Source of the DNA: Laburnicola sp. R22_1
Lineage: Eukaryota; Ascomycota; Dothideomycetes; Pleosporales; Didymosphaeriaceae
NCBI GenBank assembly: GCA_014281115.1
Contig: JACONQ010000006.1
Span: 2,914,001 to 2,978,000, forward strand
DNA: 64,000 bases
Direction: 5' to 3'
In this document: positions 1 to 12,877 of the stretch, piece by piece
Layout: every line of letters begins with the position of its first letter
Numbering within the stretch: position 1 is the stretch's first letter
Program-made: the position numbers and the translations under genes
The notes under the pieces: model-generated
The model's input: only the letters and a program-made list of their open reading frames with translations
Told to the model about the DNA's origin: nothing
Database searches by the model: none

Positions 1-2589
1 ACGAGACATATAAAACCTATTCTTATTTAAAAATAATAGATTCACTCTTTTATTAAAATAGTAAGTGTGATTACTACTATATAAAATTAAAGAGAAGATA
101 GTGTACTATACATACTACTATTAACTATATAAACACATAGTTAGATAATAAATAAACTCTAATAATATACCACTAAACTATATAAACTACCTATTAATTA
201 CTACCTAGCTACGTAATAGCTTAATCTATAGAACTCGCCGCTTCTACTACTATACGCAAAGATAAAGGCAATATGCCTAATTAACTCGAATTATATAATC
301 TATATACTAGAGATATAGAGATATTAGAGGCAACACTATAAAAGAAAATAAAGCCCAAGTACTAGAATAAGGAAATTAATATAGTAAAGAATTTCTCTCT
401 AATATAAATATAATTATACGTAGTATATATTATTACTAATCTTTACATAATATATTAGAAGGGAGTAGCTATTCTAAGATTATACTAAAAAGACTTTAAA
501 GAATAGAAACTCTAACACTTCGCAGATCTAGACTATACGTATAAGAGAGAGCTTATTATAGTCTTAGAAGGCAAGGAGATTAGGGCAAGAATAAAGAGTA
601 ATATAATAGTAGCCCACTAACTATATATAATAGCCTAAGGTAATATAGATACTACTTATATAATACTACCTTTACTAGCTTACTTAACTCCTTATACGCA
701 AACACTAAGGCTAATCTTAATAATATCTAAGCTAGTTAGACTATTATATAAACCTAAACAGAGTAAGCTACTACTACTATACGTATCTATATAGCTATAG
801 GTTCCTATAAATATCTTAAGAGAACCTTTATATAAGTACTAAATATAATTCTATTTATATAAATAACTAAATAAACTACTACTCTTTATATATAGTATCT
901 AACTACTATATTGCCTACCTACTTGCGATTATTAAACGCAGTATAGAATAGAGCCACTACTAGTTAAACGCAAATTATAGGCACTATACTACTCTATATA
1001 GACTAAGCCTATGCTATAATCTAACCTATATAAGCTTCTACCTAAGCATAACCTACCTTCTTAGAGAATTCTAGCTAATGAGATAATCTAATTTTAAAAG
1101 GTATAAAATAAAAATAATAACTATACTAGAGCTCTATATAATATTTTAGTAGATAAGACTAGAATCTTTATAGATCTATACAGACGCCTAGATATTACTA
1201 AGGATTAATATCTAGATATCTTTTTAGATATCTTTACTAGCTGTGCGACATAGTATTACCTCTATACTATCTACCCTTGATAATTATAGAAGTGCTTATA
1301 TAAAGTACTTAATAGTTACTTTAATACTACTATTAACTATAACTAGTATTAGATAGACTAGACTATAATAACTTTTATATAATACTAGCGTAAAAATTCT
1401 AATAAGAGTCTATATAAAGTTTTAGAGGCAATAATTAATAGGCTTACCCTCGCATAGAGAGTATTAGGTGCGGACTTCGCTAGGGAAATTCCTCTCTATA
1501 CTACTATTATATAATTATGCCACAGACACCTAGAGCTAGAGTAGGCTATATTTACTATTAAGCCTACCTATAAAGCTCTATTTACTAATCTCTATATATT
1601 AATCTAAGTTATAATTAATTGCTAATCTAATTAGCACTTATAAAAGACTAATACATACTACACTAATTATAAATATAAGTTTTCTATATAAAGAGGCAGA
1701 CTACTAGTTTCTTATAGATAAGAGTTTCGCGAATAATTTATACTATTATTATCGCAATTTAGATTCCAATTAAATAATATTTATATAAGACTAAAGAAGT
1801 GTTTTATGTGCTATAAAAAAGGTTATTAGTCTTCTAACTATTTACGTAATAAGTATACCCGCGTAATAAGGTAGTATATTACCTTCTATAAAGAGTATAA
1901 TAATAAAACGCCTTTGTATAAAACTATTTAGTCCTATATTTAGAATATAAAAGGGTATAATAATAAGGAACCTACTTTACACAAAGAAGAAAAGTAGAGT
2001 AAAGATAATAAGAATAGTAATAATTAAGTATTCTACCTAACTACTACTACCTATCTTTACCGCATAACTAGCGAACACATCTATAAGATAGAGCTGAAGA
2101 AGTGTACGAAATAATTTATTCTTAAAAATTAATACTATATAATATACTAAGGTAAATTATAAGACATAGGTATAGTAAGAATTTTCACTATTAGTAAGAT
2201 ATAGCTAGAGGTATACATATAAGAAAACTCTCGTATAAAGATTAATTAGATACCTAGCAATACTAATATTAGCTTTAAAGGTTAGAACCTATAAGAATCT
2301 CTAGAAACTATACAAATTATAAATTTAATAGGAATAGTTATCTACTATATTCTAGATACTCTAACACTATTTCTACTATTACTAGCAGATACTAATAAGC
2401 TAGGTGCCTACTTTAATAATATTTTAGATATTATTATATAAAAGAACAGCACAACTATACCTATTATATGTAAATAGGGACACCCTTTCTTTAATATTAG
2501 TAAGAAAGAAACTATATCTTTTTTACTAAATAAGAACTCTATCGCCTTTATTAATAATTCGAACATTCCTATATAGAAAGACTTTAGAA

Positions 2590-5240
2590 GATACTTACTA
2601 ATACTAGCTATAAAGTTAATAGTACTATACTAAATAAAATCTAGAAGTTTTGCCACTACTACTAATTACACAAGTAAGCCCCACGTCGCTTTAAGTTCAC
2701 TATTAAGAATAACACTCACGTTAACTATAAGATTATTATTAATATTATACGTATTAGAACTGGAGACATACTATATATTATAGATATAGATATATTATTT
2801 TAAGCTGCAATCTTCTTAAAATTAATATTTATATAAGATATATAGAAAGTTCGCTATAGATACTAGATTAATATTTACTAAAGTCTACCTAACTATATTA
2901 TACATAATCTAGGTACAAACTTCGCATTAGATAAGTTTAGAAACTACGTAAAGATTATTAGCATAACCTATAGGCAAATGCCTATAGAAGTATATTAGGT
3001 AATAGAAAAGGTTAAGCGTTTGCACGTACTTCTCTATAGAGTCTTTAATATTCTTAAGACTAAACTAGAAGATTATATAGATAAGGATGATATTCTCTAA
3101 ATAGCTATTAAAGCTATTAATAATAATATAGGCTTAGATAGCCTTATACTCACACTGTTAGTCTTTAGTGTATATTCTAGAATTAGTATAGATTCTTCCC
3201 TATTGCCTAATATTATCGCACGTACAAATGCTATACAAAAGATAATAAAGATATTATAAAAGAAAAGAAATAAAACTAATATTAATTATGCGCTAAATAC
3301 TCGCAATAGTTTATTAGTAGCGTATAAAGCTCTCAAGCTTCTACTTAGATCTAAGGTTATAGTCTAGAAAGAGAAAGGTGGATATATAGGCCTATATAAG
3401 ATTAAGGGCATTAAGAATAAAGATATAATTCTTAACCTAGAGAATAGTCTAGTAAAGTTTTACTATATATAAGTTAAGCTATACTATTATAAAGAAGATT
3501 ACACTCTTCTACTATTATATAAGATAAATAATATCGCTCTTATATAAAGAGATTCTCTAGAGAAGAGAAGAAGAGGCTGCCTAAGAAAGGATGCTATATT
3601 TCTTTTCTAGAAGAAGACAAGTAATTAGGAACTATCTCTAAAGCTCTATATAGAAAATGTAATTATAATACCTAGAGCACCTTTTAAAGAGTTAGATTAT
3701 ATAAAGATAGACGCTCTTATTACTAATAGTATATTTAAGATTCTTCTCTTTAACCTATCTAAGCATAAGAGTAAAATCTTTAACCCCGCCTTATATAAGA
3801 AGTTAAGGGCAAGACTACTTAACTATATAAAAAAATTCACCTTGTATTTACTAGCCACTCTAATAAGAAGAAAGATAAAATCCTTACCTAATTACCTACT
3901 ATCTAAAGAATAAGCCAGCGCCTACTCCTTATATTAGGAGTAAGCCTTTAGGCAATATACGAAATATATTTTAAACTATAAGATATTATCTAGGCCCATA
4001 TTTAGTCTACTAATAAACTAAACTACCCGCTCTATACTAGACTACCTAAGAAACTACGCATAAACTTTTTATAAGACACAATTTTCTATATTATATAACT
4101 ACTCTATAGTGTAGCTAAATTAGATGTTTACTAGTTTAAGACCTACTATAACTATTATAAAGAGAAATTTAGTATAAAGACTTTGTTATATAACTTATAT
4201 CTACTTATTACTAATAAAGAAGAGTACACCTTTAAGATTACTAGTCTTTAGATAGATAATACTCTTAGTATTATTAATAAGAACTTTATATAAAGAGAAG
4301 AAGAAAAGCTAAAGAAAGTAGCCTTTTATATAAAGGATAAGACTATTTTTACTAAGGACTAACCTATTAAGTTTAATAGTAAAAGAATATGGCTTATGTA
4401 TAACACTATAGTTCTTATATAAAAAGGATAAGTAAAGAACCTTTGCATAATTAACCCTAAAGATAAGAGTGCCGCTTAGAAGTATATAGAGTAGCGTGCG
4501 AGAGTCGTCTATATTGCATCTATGTGCTAACTAGAAGCCGCATTCGATTTGTCTATTGCTACTTAGACTATATTACTCTTATATAAAGATATTAAGGTAT
4601 TAAACGCATAAATTTAATAGTAAATTAATAATAGTAAGCGTGGTCTTACCTTTATACTATTAGATCTTTAATACGCGAAGCTGTTTATCTTTACTAATGG
4701 CTTATTTGCTAATAATAAGGATCTAAGCTTATAGCTAGGATTTCTAATCACTCTAGGCAATAAGTATCGTATAGGTAATAGTAATAACTTTAAGATTCTG
4801 ACAAATATTATATACTAGAATTTAACTAAGTGTAAGAGAGTAATAAGAAGCGTTTTTGCTAATAAGCTATATAGTATCGTAGAAGAATTTAATAATGCTA
4901 TTACTATTAGCATAATTCTCTGGAAGATTATACGTACGCTTAGTCTACTACTCATTTCTATAGTTGTCTATATAGATTTAAAGTCTCTCTATAACTACTT
5001 TATATAACTAGAAACTACGAATAAAAAGCGTCTTATAATTAATATTATATTACTTCGCGAATTATATAAGCACCGCGAAATCTCTAAGATTAGATAGATT
5101 AATAGAAAGAATAACCCTACTAATTCCTATATAAAGAAGGCCCTAAACTAGGCTCTAGAGTCTTTAATTTCTAGCAATACCTTAATAATTACTATTAAAG
5201 CATTAGTAAATTGCCTTAAGCATGCCTACGCGAGCTCTTT
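2590..5240 (+). pseudogene. Copia pol remnant: integrase, reverse transcriptase, RNase H
   Basis: Conceptual translation in shifting frames gives short islands typical of fungal Copia pol. The integrase core shows an island reading YIIHNLGTNFA near 2900 followed by QMPIEVY near 2970. Near 3360-3400 comes a GGYIGLYKIKGI-like island, then reverse-transcriptase islands (for example HKSKIFNP near 3765). RNase H islands lie around 4680-4760 (FIFTNGLFANNKDL). Stops occur every few tens of codons. The same islands recur at 25269-28442, so they belong to a repeated element and not to a host gene. It is non-functional as it stands. Confidence 0.8.
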
Positions 5241-5604
5241 CTAGCCTTTATATAGGACTATTTTCTTATTATTTATTTATTCTTTTGTATAATATATTTA
5301 TTTAATTCTTTTTACACATATATATTACTTTAAAATGCGCTTTTTTTTCTATCTATTTATTTGCATAGAAAGAGAAGAGACATAGTATATATTTATTTAG
5401 AGAAGAGTTTTTTATTTTAGTACTTATAGACAATGTCTAGAAGTGTCTATCCTACTATCTAGTTCTATTCTATATAATAATTGCACCTAGCACTATGACT
5501 CTACCACACGTAAAAACTATATAATCTTATCTAGAAGTTTACTACTATATAACACTTAGTAAAGGGCCTAGAGTCAAAGTTACCACTATAGTAGTAAGCG
5601 TATA
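5241..5604 (+). other. Copia A region between RNase H and 3' LTR, left part
   Basis: The sequence following the RNase H remnant is shared with copy D (reverse strand, about 22,810-23,160), so it belongs to the Copia family. I see no recognisable protein in it. It continues at 6953-7952 on the other side of the mariner insertion. Confidence 0.6.
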
Positions 5605-5606
5605 TA

Positions 5607-6950
5607 CTATAGCTTTAGGCATAAGTAGTATATATAGTTCGCGCACTATAGGGGCAATACTAAGATAATTACGCGATAACTTATAGCCTCTCTACTAATA
5701 AAAATATATCTAATTACCTATAGTTTTATACTAAAATATGTGTACCTTTATTATTACTACTATTTTCGCGTTATCCTCTCCCTATTTACATAATATTAAC
5801 ACTATTAACTTTACCTCGCTATTAATATCTCTTACGTAATAAGCGTCTATAGGTATAGACTCTATACCTAGTAGGTTATATATAGACTTTTATTACTAAC
5901 TTATTAGATTTCTTATATAGATAAGTTGCCTACGCAATTGCTAGTAATCGCGTTATACTAAAGAAACGCTCTAGTTGCCCTTATAAGCTTACTAATACCT
6001 AAGTTAATAAGCTTAAGGCCTATATTAAATTCTTGTGTATAGCTAGGCAGATAAACTATTAGGCTCTTATAAAGAGACCTTTTGCAGAGTAGAAAGTTAT
6101 ATAATATGCTATATAGACTACTCTACGCAGTAGAGAGTATACATATTAAGTTGCCCATATAAAGCCTCTTCTTACTAAGAGAAATTAGCAGATTAGAGTT
6201 GTGTGGGCGAAGGAGTACCTCTACTAGAGCTCTAAGTAATAGTGGAGTATCCTCTAGAGTAACAAAACCTAAGTTACTAGCGGCAGACACAACAAAGTCT
6301 AGATTACTAGAAGATCTAAAGAGGAGCTTAATAATACCTATATAGTTAAAAAGGTATATAGAAAGGCTGGATAAATATTTTAGGGCTGCTTCTTAGGCTC
6401 TACAAAGAGTTCTTGCCTGTTCTAGAAGAAGGAGTAGAAGAATATTAATAAGGAGATCTATTATAAGCGTATTGTATCTATTATTAATGGCTAGTTATAT
6501 ATAAATCCTACTTTAAAATTTATATAGGATGGGGTGCCAGGGCACTTTACTACGTATACTCGCAATAAGCTTCTTAAGAGAGGCATCTCTCCTATTTACT
6601 AGCCACTCTACTCGCTAGACCTTAATCTAATTAAGGCTATTTAAAATAAGATAAAGAACTATATATAGCTAAATTACTCTAATTAAGAAGGTAGAAGATA
6701 GCCTATATATAACGCTTTATAATAAATTATATAGAAAGTGTAGAACTTAATTATAGTATAGGATCTAAGAGGGCTTATTAATAGTATGCTAGCTAGGTAC
6801 TAGGTAGTCCTAGACACCTAAGGCGATTATATAATATACTAGAAACTCTATACAAAATAAGACAATATCGGGCTTATATTATCTAACTTCTACTAAGTTA
6901 CATTCCTATAGTACGCGGACCATATATACTACTTATGCCTAATACTATAG
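5607..6950 (+). mobile_element. Tc1/mariner-type DNA transposon with about 45-bp terminal inverted repeats
   Basis: The element begins ctatagctttaggcat and ends with the inverted match atgcctaatactatag. The inverted repeat continues inward for about 45 bp with only a few transition differences. A TA dinucleotide flanks each side (5605-5606 and 6951-6952). Copia copy D has the same Copia sequence without the insert (reverse strand near 22,810), which gives an empty site and fixes the ends. At 1,344 bp it has the usual size of the family. The interior carries a broken DDE transposase. Confidence 0.9.
5990..6830 (+). pseudogene. Tc1/mariner DDE transposase remnant
   Basis: Islands of a mariner/Fot-like DDE_3 transposase are visible. 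One resembles GWINILGLLLR near 6370. DGVPGHFTTYTRNKL lies at about 6530-6575 and corresponds to the family's DGAPGH block around the second catalytic Asp. An island near 6600-6650 resembles the PPYSPDLNPIE block that carries the last acidic residue. In-frame stops and frame changes show that it cannot be translated. It is surely inactive, and its TIRs are also slightly diverged. Confidence 0.82.
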
Positions 6951-6952
6951 TA

Positions 6953-7952
6953 GTGCCCCTAAAGACACTACGCGACTAGACAAGAAGCGCGCAAAAGTAG
7001 CCCTTACGCTAAATAAGCTTAGCAACCTATAGACGCAGGTCTATACTAGCCGTAAGAATAATATTAATATTATGCAAAGGCAGATATATAATATATAACT
7101 TCTTAGCCTATTTTTTATAGTTAGTATCTATATAAAAGTAAAGAATAGAGGAACTTATATTAATATAGATGTCCTAGATAAATATATAGTTTGCCTAGCA
7201 ACTAGTTAGAAGGGTAATGCGTATTTTTCTACTTAGAAGAGCCACTATAGTAGTATTAAAGCTAGGGAGACCTAGCTAGTTAAGACCTACTAGTATAAGC
7301 GCTATTATCTATACTAAGTTAGTATTATACAGAGATAAGCCATTATATAATAAGGAACGCAATTTAGTACTATATAAAATAGGAAATTAGCTTAATAAAA
7401 AGAGAAAAGAGCTAGAAAGATAGGATATATATAGAGAGATGTTTAAAGTAGAGAATAAGAAAGAAAAGAATAGAGGAAGGAAAGCCCACTTTATATATCT
7501 CTTTCTTTTGTTTAGAGCCTTAATTTCTACTCCTTATTAGCGTTTATCTTCCTGTTATCTAACGTTATACAATGGCCTAATATTACTATCTAAATAGATA
7601 AGATAACTAGGTTTACCTATTATATAAGAAATAAACTAAGTAAAAGAACTCTATATAAATAATATATTATTATTATAATCTTATTATTAACAACGCAATC
7701 TTACTCTTAATTGCTATTAGCTAGACTACTACTCTACTACTAATAAGCCTAATTGCGCCTCTAATAAATAGTAGCAAAGTATAATAAATAGTTACTTAAT
7801 AGAATCTTTTTATTAACTAGAGTAAACTAGCCAGAGTAGAAGATATATAGATAGGAAAATAATAAATAGATAGGGTAAATATTAGTAAGTAGATAGTTTG
7901 TGTAGAGGAAGAAAAAACTACTAATAGTAACCTTAAAATAAAAAGTTGCTAG
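6953..7952 (+). other. Copia A region between RNase H and 3' LTR, right part
   Basis: The Copia-specific sequence resumes after the mariner. It is shared with copy D (22024-22800 and 14849-15071, reverse strand) and with copy B (33012-33659). No coding potential can be recognised. Together with 5241-5604 it makes about 1.36 kb between RNase H and LTR, unusually long for a Copia element. Confidence 0.6.
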
Positions 7953-8240
7953 TGTCTATATACTATATAGGCAAGGACACCTAAGAGAGTTAAGATTTTA
8001 ATATTACTATATAATAGTATTATATAGAAATTATATAATTCCTGTGCGCTATAGCTTATACGCTATAGAATCTTCTTCTTTCTATCTATATCCTCTTTAG
8101 AGATAAGCAAGTAATAACTAGATTTATTTGCCTTACCTTTTTTATTCTTTATATACTGTGTACACTATACAACCCTCGCTCTTACTAATTAAATATATAA
8201 CTATTCCGTTTAATTAGCTAGCTATAGAGCCTATTTAATA
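7953..8240 (+). repeat. Copia 3' LTR of copy A
   Basis: This 288-bp repeat starts TGTCTATATAC and ends CTATTTAATA (ancestral TGT...ACA, the last C changed to T). The same repeat occurs at 9316-9599, 14562-14848 (-), 30717-31003 (-), 33660-33947 and 34946-35226 (-). Its place at both ends of copy D identifies it as the LTR. Confidence 0.85.
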
Positions 8241-9310
8241 ATTAAAGAAATTATTAATTATATAATATAGTAGTTAGTTAAATAGCTAGTCTAGAATTAT
8301 ATACTATTATAAATTAACTCTAAGAGAAAAGATTATTAGGATCTATATCTATTACACTATAGTGCTCTTTAGCTTTATTACTCTTTATAATTAAAGAAAA
8401 ATCTACTACTAATTAATAATATTAGTAATTAAATCTACTTATATACTTACCTTAACTACGTTTCTTAAGTAATCTAACTATAGCTAAATTTATTTTTATA
8501 ATATGTGTAATATAGTTAGTTTCTTCTTTATTAAGTAATTTCTAGCTAAATTTATAATAGTCTAGTGTCTCTAATTTAGATATATTACTAAGATTATTAA
8601 CTATATTTATTACTTATATATTAGTTAAGTTTTATTAGCGTATAATAAGTAGTAGGTAGGTAATACTATAGTCTACTAAACTAAAAGCGCCTATAGCTTT
8701 AAATAGAGTAGATAGTAATATATTTAAATCTAGTATTAGAAAATTATTAATATAGACCTACTCTCCTCTATTTTTAGAGAAGCTAACTCTATAGATATGC
8801 TTTGCTATCTTAGCTATAGCTAATAATTTAGCCTTAAATTTTAACTTTAGCTTAGGCGCTTTAGAAATGTATAAAATAATTATTATAGGTAATAAAGAGG
8901 TAAATAAAGTAATACTATAAAAGAAGGTAATTTTAGTATTATAAGCTAGTAACTTTTATAGTAGTAAGAAGTTTTATAAAAGTAGCACTCTTTATAAATA
9001 GACTATTGCTTTATATATTACTATTAACACTACTCTCTTAGTAGAAAAAGGCTATATAAATGCTATATTTATTAAAAAAATAGCTATAGTAGGCGTAGCA
9101 ACTAGTGTATTAGTGCTCTATAGGAGAATAAATAAACCTAAAAACTATTAGTATTAGTGTTTCTAAAAGAATAATAGATTACTCTCTTAAGTAGCATAGA
9201 TACCTTTATTACACTAAGAGTTAGTCTAGCTTACTTAGTAATTAGCTAATAGATAGTTACTAGTTATTTATATTTTTAGTAGTTTAGGGGCCTATATTTT
9301 TATAAATAAA
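8241..9310. other. Unidentified degenerate repeat DNA
   Basis: AT-rich sequence lies between the 3' LTR of copy A and a solo LTR, and continues beyond it at 9605. All frames are closed on both strands and I do not recognise a family. It is probably an older degraded transposon that served as target for the LTR elements. Confidence 0.5.
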
Positions 9311-9315
9311 ATTAC

Positions 9316-9599
9316 TATCTATATATTATATAGGTAGGGACACTTAAGAGTATTAAGATTTTAATATTATTATATAATAGTATTATATAGAAATTACGTA
9401 ATGTCTGTGCGCTATAGCCTATACGCTATATAATCTTCTTTTTTCATTTATATCTCTTTTAGATATAAGTAATTAATATAAAAGTTAGTTTTATTATATT
9501 ATTTTCTTTTTTATATAATTATTCTATATACTCTCTACACTTACTAGTTAGGTATTAGAATTTAATATCTATATAGATAGCTATAGAGTCTATTTAATA
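9316..9599 (+). repeat. Solo LTR of the Copia family with 5-bp target duplication
   Basis: A 284-bp LTR copy (starting TATCTATATAT, ending CTATTTAATA) is bounded by the direct repeat attac at 9311-9315 and 9600-9604. No internal Copia sequence adjoins it on either side. This is the product expected when recombination between the two LTRs removes the element body. Confidence 0.85.
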
Positions 9600-9604
9600 A
9601 TTAC

Positions 9605-11184
9605 TAATTATTAGCTTCTTTTTTAATCTCTAATCACTATTTTATATTAGATAGGTTTAATGCTAGATAAAGTATAAATAGAAAATTCTTACTAACACTA
9701 CCTTATACTACTAGGTAATTAGCGTATAGGGCTTCTTTTACCTTTTATAGCACTTTCTAGACCATCTCTAGAGTTTTAGCTACTAGGTTCTAGGTATTAG
9801 TCCCTTACTAGTTATATGATAATATTATAGCAACGCTATATACCTTATATAGAATAGATAATCTAACTAGTACTATAGCTTTAATATAAAAGAATTATCT
9901 AAATAAATATATTATATAGGTAAGTAGCCGCAATATTACTAACGAACTAGAGCTAGAAGTAAAAATAGAGTAATAGGGTAAAAAATTAGTCTAGCGTATT
10001 TAACTAAGAGAGTAGGCGTAGTATAGGCATATTAAAGCTAAGATAACAGTATAAGCGCTATATATTTATTTGCTTAAAATAAAAATAGAAAAGGGCATAG
10101 TATATACTATTAGCAAGTTAGAGAAGGGATTTATAAAAGCTTATAAACTAGAATAATAATAAGTAAGTAGTAAGCTCTACGCTTTTAACTATAGTAGCCT
10201 AATTTAAAATAAGTAAGAGGACTAGCTTTAGTAGCTGTAAGCGCCTAAAATCTAGGTAGAATAGATAGCTAAGTAGTATTGTACTATAATATTACTTCTA
10301 TAGTAGATATATTATAAGAGGTAAAGTATTCTAAGACTATATAGATAAAAATAGTATATTATATAAGTAACTAATTATATTATTATTAAGAAATTCTATC
10401 TAAGCGTAATATAGAATAATAGAGCAGATTAGCAAAGTATTCTTAACTAAAGAAATAGGATGTAAGAGGCAGAGTAATCTAGACTAAAATAGAAGTAAAA
10501 AGTATATAGTCTACCTTTTGCTAAGTTATATATAAGGTAGTATATTATTGAAGCACTAATATCTTAGTAATCTAGAGAAAAGGGGAGAAATTTAAGGCTT
10601 ATTAGCTGCTAAGGCGCTAGACTAGACTATAAAAAGAAAGGCTATTTTTTCTTTAATTATAGCTAGTGTAAAAGTTAAGGTAAAAAGAGATAAGTTAAAA
10701 GAAAAGAAAGAGAGGCGTCTTAATTATAGTTTTATTATAGGTAGAAGTCTAGAAGTATATTATTAAGTAGTAGGGCTTTAGCGCGTATAAAGGCTTAAGA
10801 TAGACTAGCCTATTATAGAAGGGAATAGATATAAATATAAATAAGAATAATAGAGTAGTAATAATAATAAAAGAAATAGGTAGTATAGGTAGGGCAGTTC
10901 TAAACCTTCTAAGTAAATAACTAGATTTAAGAAAAATGCCTTATAAAAGACAATTAGATAGGGTAAGAAGGAGTAGTTAGCGTAGGCAAAGAGAGGAGAT
11001 TATGGATAGATGGATAAAAGTAGAGAGAAAAGAAAGAAAAAATAATAGCAAAAGAGAAAGAACTTTTATAATAAAATATTAAGGTTAATTACCTATTTAG
11101 GCGTAGCGTAAAACTGTAAGCAAGACCTAGATTACCTAAATAGAGTGCCTCTATTTTCTAATATAGGCATGCCGTCTAATTATT
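9605..11184. other. Unidentified degenerate repeat DNA, continued
   Basis: This is the continuation of the host sequence from before the solo LTR. It is somewhat more GA-rich (10,100-11,050) but closed in all frames. I see no domain, terminal repeat or RNA gene. Confidence 0.45.
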
Positions 11185-11458
11185 TACTAAGTAAACTACT
11201 ACTCTTTATATATAGTACCTAACTACTATTTTGTCCTTCTATTTATAACTATTAAATACTATATAGAATAGAGCTACTACTAGTTAAATGTAAATTATAG
11301 GCACTATACTAATCTATACTATCTAAGTCTATACTATAATCTAACCTATATAAGCTTTTACCTATGATTAATCTACCTTCTTAAAAGGTTCTAACTAATA
11401 AAATAATCTAATTCTAAAAGATATAAAATAAGAAAAATAACTATATAAAAGCTCTATA

Positions 11459-12081
11459 GAGGGGCGTATCGTGGTGAGTACGTGCGTAAGATCGTCTAAG
11501 TATAGCAAAAGTCTAGATAATAAATCTACGCTGTGGTAGAGGACTATAAGCGAGAATTTTAGTCTAGAAATAAGCGAAAACTTAGACTTCTTAGCGAGTT
11601 TAAATCTCGCTCTCTCTCCCTTTAGTTTTTAAACACCAAAAAACTAATCTTTATAAATAAGAAGAAAAGTAGCCTAAATAAGCTAGTATCTCTAATAATT
11701 AAGAAATTTCTAACTATTTAAGCTAGTCTTAACTAAGTTACTAGATTAAACTTATAGGACGGGAAAGCTATTAGCAAGTACCTCTAATAATTAAGAAATC
11801 TTTAACTAGTTACTAGTCTTAATAAGTTATTAAGATTTAAACTTATAGAACGAGAAAGTTAATTAAGGCATATTACTATCTTCTAATTTAGAAAAAAGTT
11901 TGTTAGAAATTTTAATTTACGCTTTGGATAGACAATAGGCCACTAATGTTAGTTTTCTCTTAACCCCCTTTAAAGGGCTTTTTTTACTAGGGAAAAGTGC
12001 CTTTTATCTATCTATACGATTTGCCTATGGCTGTATTTACTTTATAGAAAATTTAGAAGCAATAGAAACGTTAATAATAAG
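11459..12081. mobile_element. 623-bp insertion in Copia B flanked by 9-bp direct repeats
   Basis: Relative to copies A and C, which read agctctata followed at once by taatatttt, copy B has 623 extra bases between two copies of agctctata (11450-11458 and 12082-12090). A 9-bp target duplication is typical of Mutator-like elements, but no clear terminal inverted repeats are visible. The insert is less AT-biased than its host. It contains two similar blocks of about 85 bp (about 11,681-11,780 and 11,785-11,865) built around ctctaataattaagaaat. Confidence 0.6.
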
Positions 12082-12877
12082 AGCTCTATATAATATTTTA
12101 GTAAATAAGACTAGGATCTTTATAAATTTATCTAGACACTTAGATATTACTAAGAATTAGTATATAGATATTTTTCTAAATATTCTTACTAGCTATATAG
12201 CGTAGTACTACCTATATACTATTTATTCTAAATATTTATAGAAATACCTATATAAAGTACTTAGTAGTTATTTTAACACTACTATTAATTATAATTAGTA
12301 CTAAATAGACTAAATAATAATAATCTTTATATATTACTAATATAAGAACTCTAGTAAAAGTCTAGAGAAAGTTCTAAAGATAATAATTAATAAGCTTACT
12401 CTTATATAAAGAGCACTAGATATAAACTTTACTAAAGAAATTTCTCTATACACTACTATTATATAAGTAGGCCATAAATAACTAGAGCTAGAGTAGGCTA
12501 TATTTACTATTAAGCCTACCTATAAAGCGTTATTTACTAACCTTTATATATTAATCTAAGTTATAATTAATTACTAATACTATTAGTACTTATAAAAAGC
12601 CAATATATACTATACTAATTATAAATATATCTTTCTTATATAAAAAAGAGATTATTAGGCCCTTATAAATAAAAATTTTATAGATAATTTATACTATTAT
12701 TATTATAATTTAGATTCTAATTAAGCAATATTTATATAAGACTAAAGAAGTGTTTTATAAACTATAAAGAAGATTATTAGCATTTAAACTATTTGTGTAA
12801 TAAGTGTACCTATGTAATAAAATAGTATATTATCTTTTATAAAAATATAATTATAAAACGTCTTTATATAAAGCTAT

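Larger units (their letters stand above)
1..8240 (+). mobile_element. Ty1/Copia retrotransposon copy A, degenerate, 5' end outside window
   Basis: This is a long Copia-type element read on the + strand. The window opens in its leader, as shown by alignment of bases 1-200 with the leader of copy D (reverse strand, about 30,350-30,716). Remnants follow in Copia order: gag with a zinc-knuckle relic near 1800-1850, integrase (about 2590-3260), reverse transcriptase (about 3700-4400) and RNase H (about 4480-5240). After RNase H comes a long region without recognisable coding, then the 3' LTR. Integrase lying before reverse transcriptase separates it from Ty3/Gypsy. All frames are broken by many TAA/TAG codons from C-to-T changes. 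A mariner element is inserted at 5607-6950. Confidence 0.85.

Noticed and set aside
9316..9599. Treating 7953-9599 as a short LTR-internal-LTR element
   Set aside because: The right LTR has its own 5-bp duplication (attac) on both sides, so it is a solo LTR, not the partner of the LTR at 7953.
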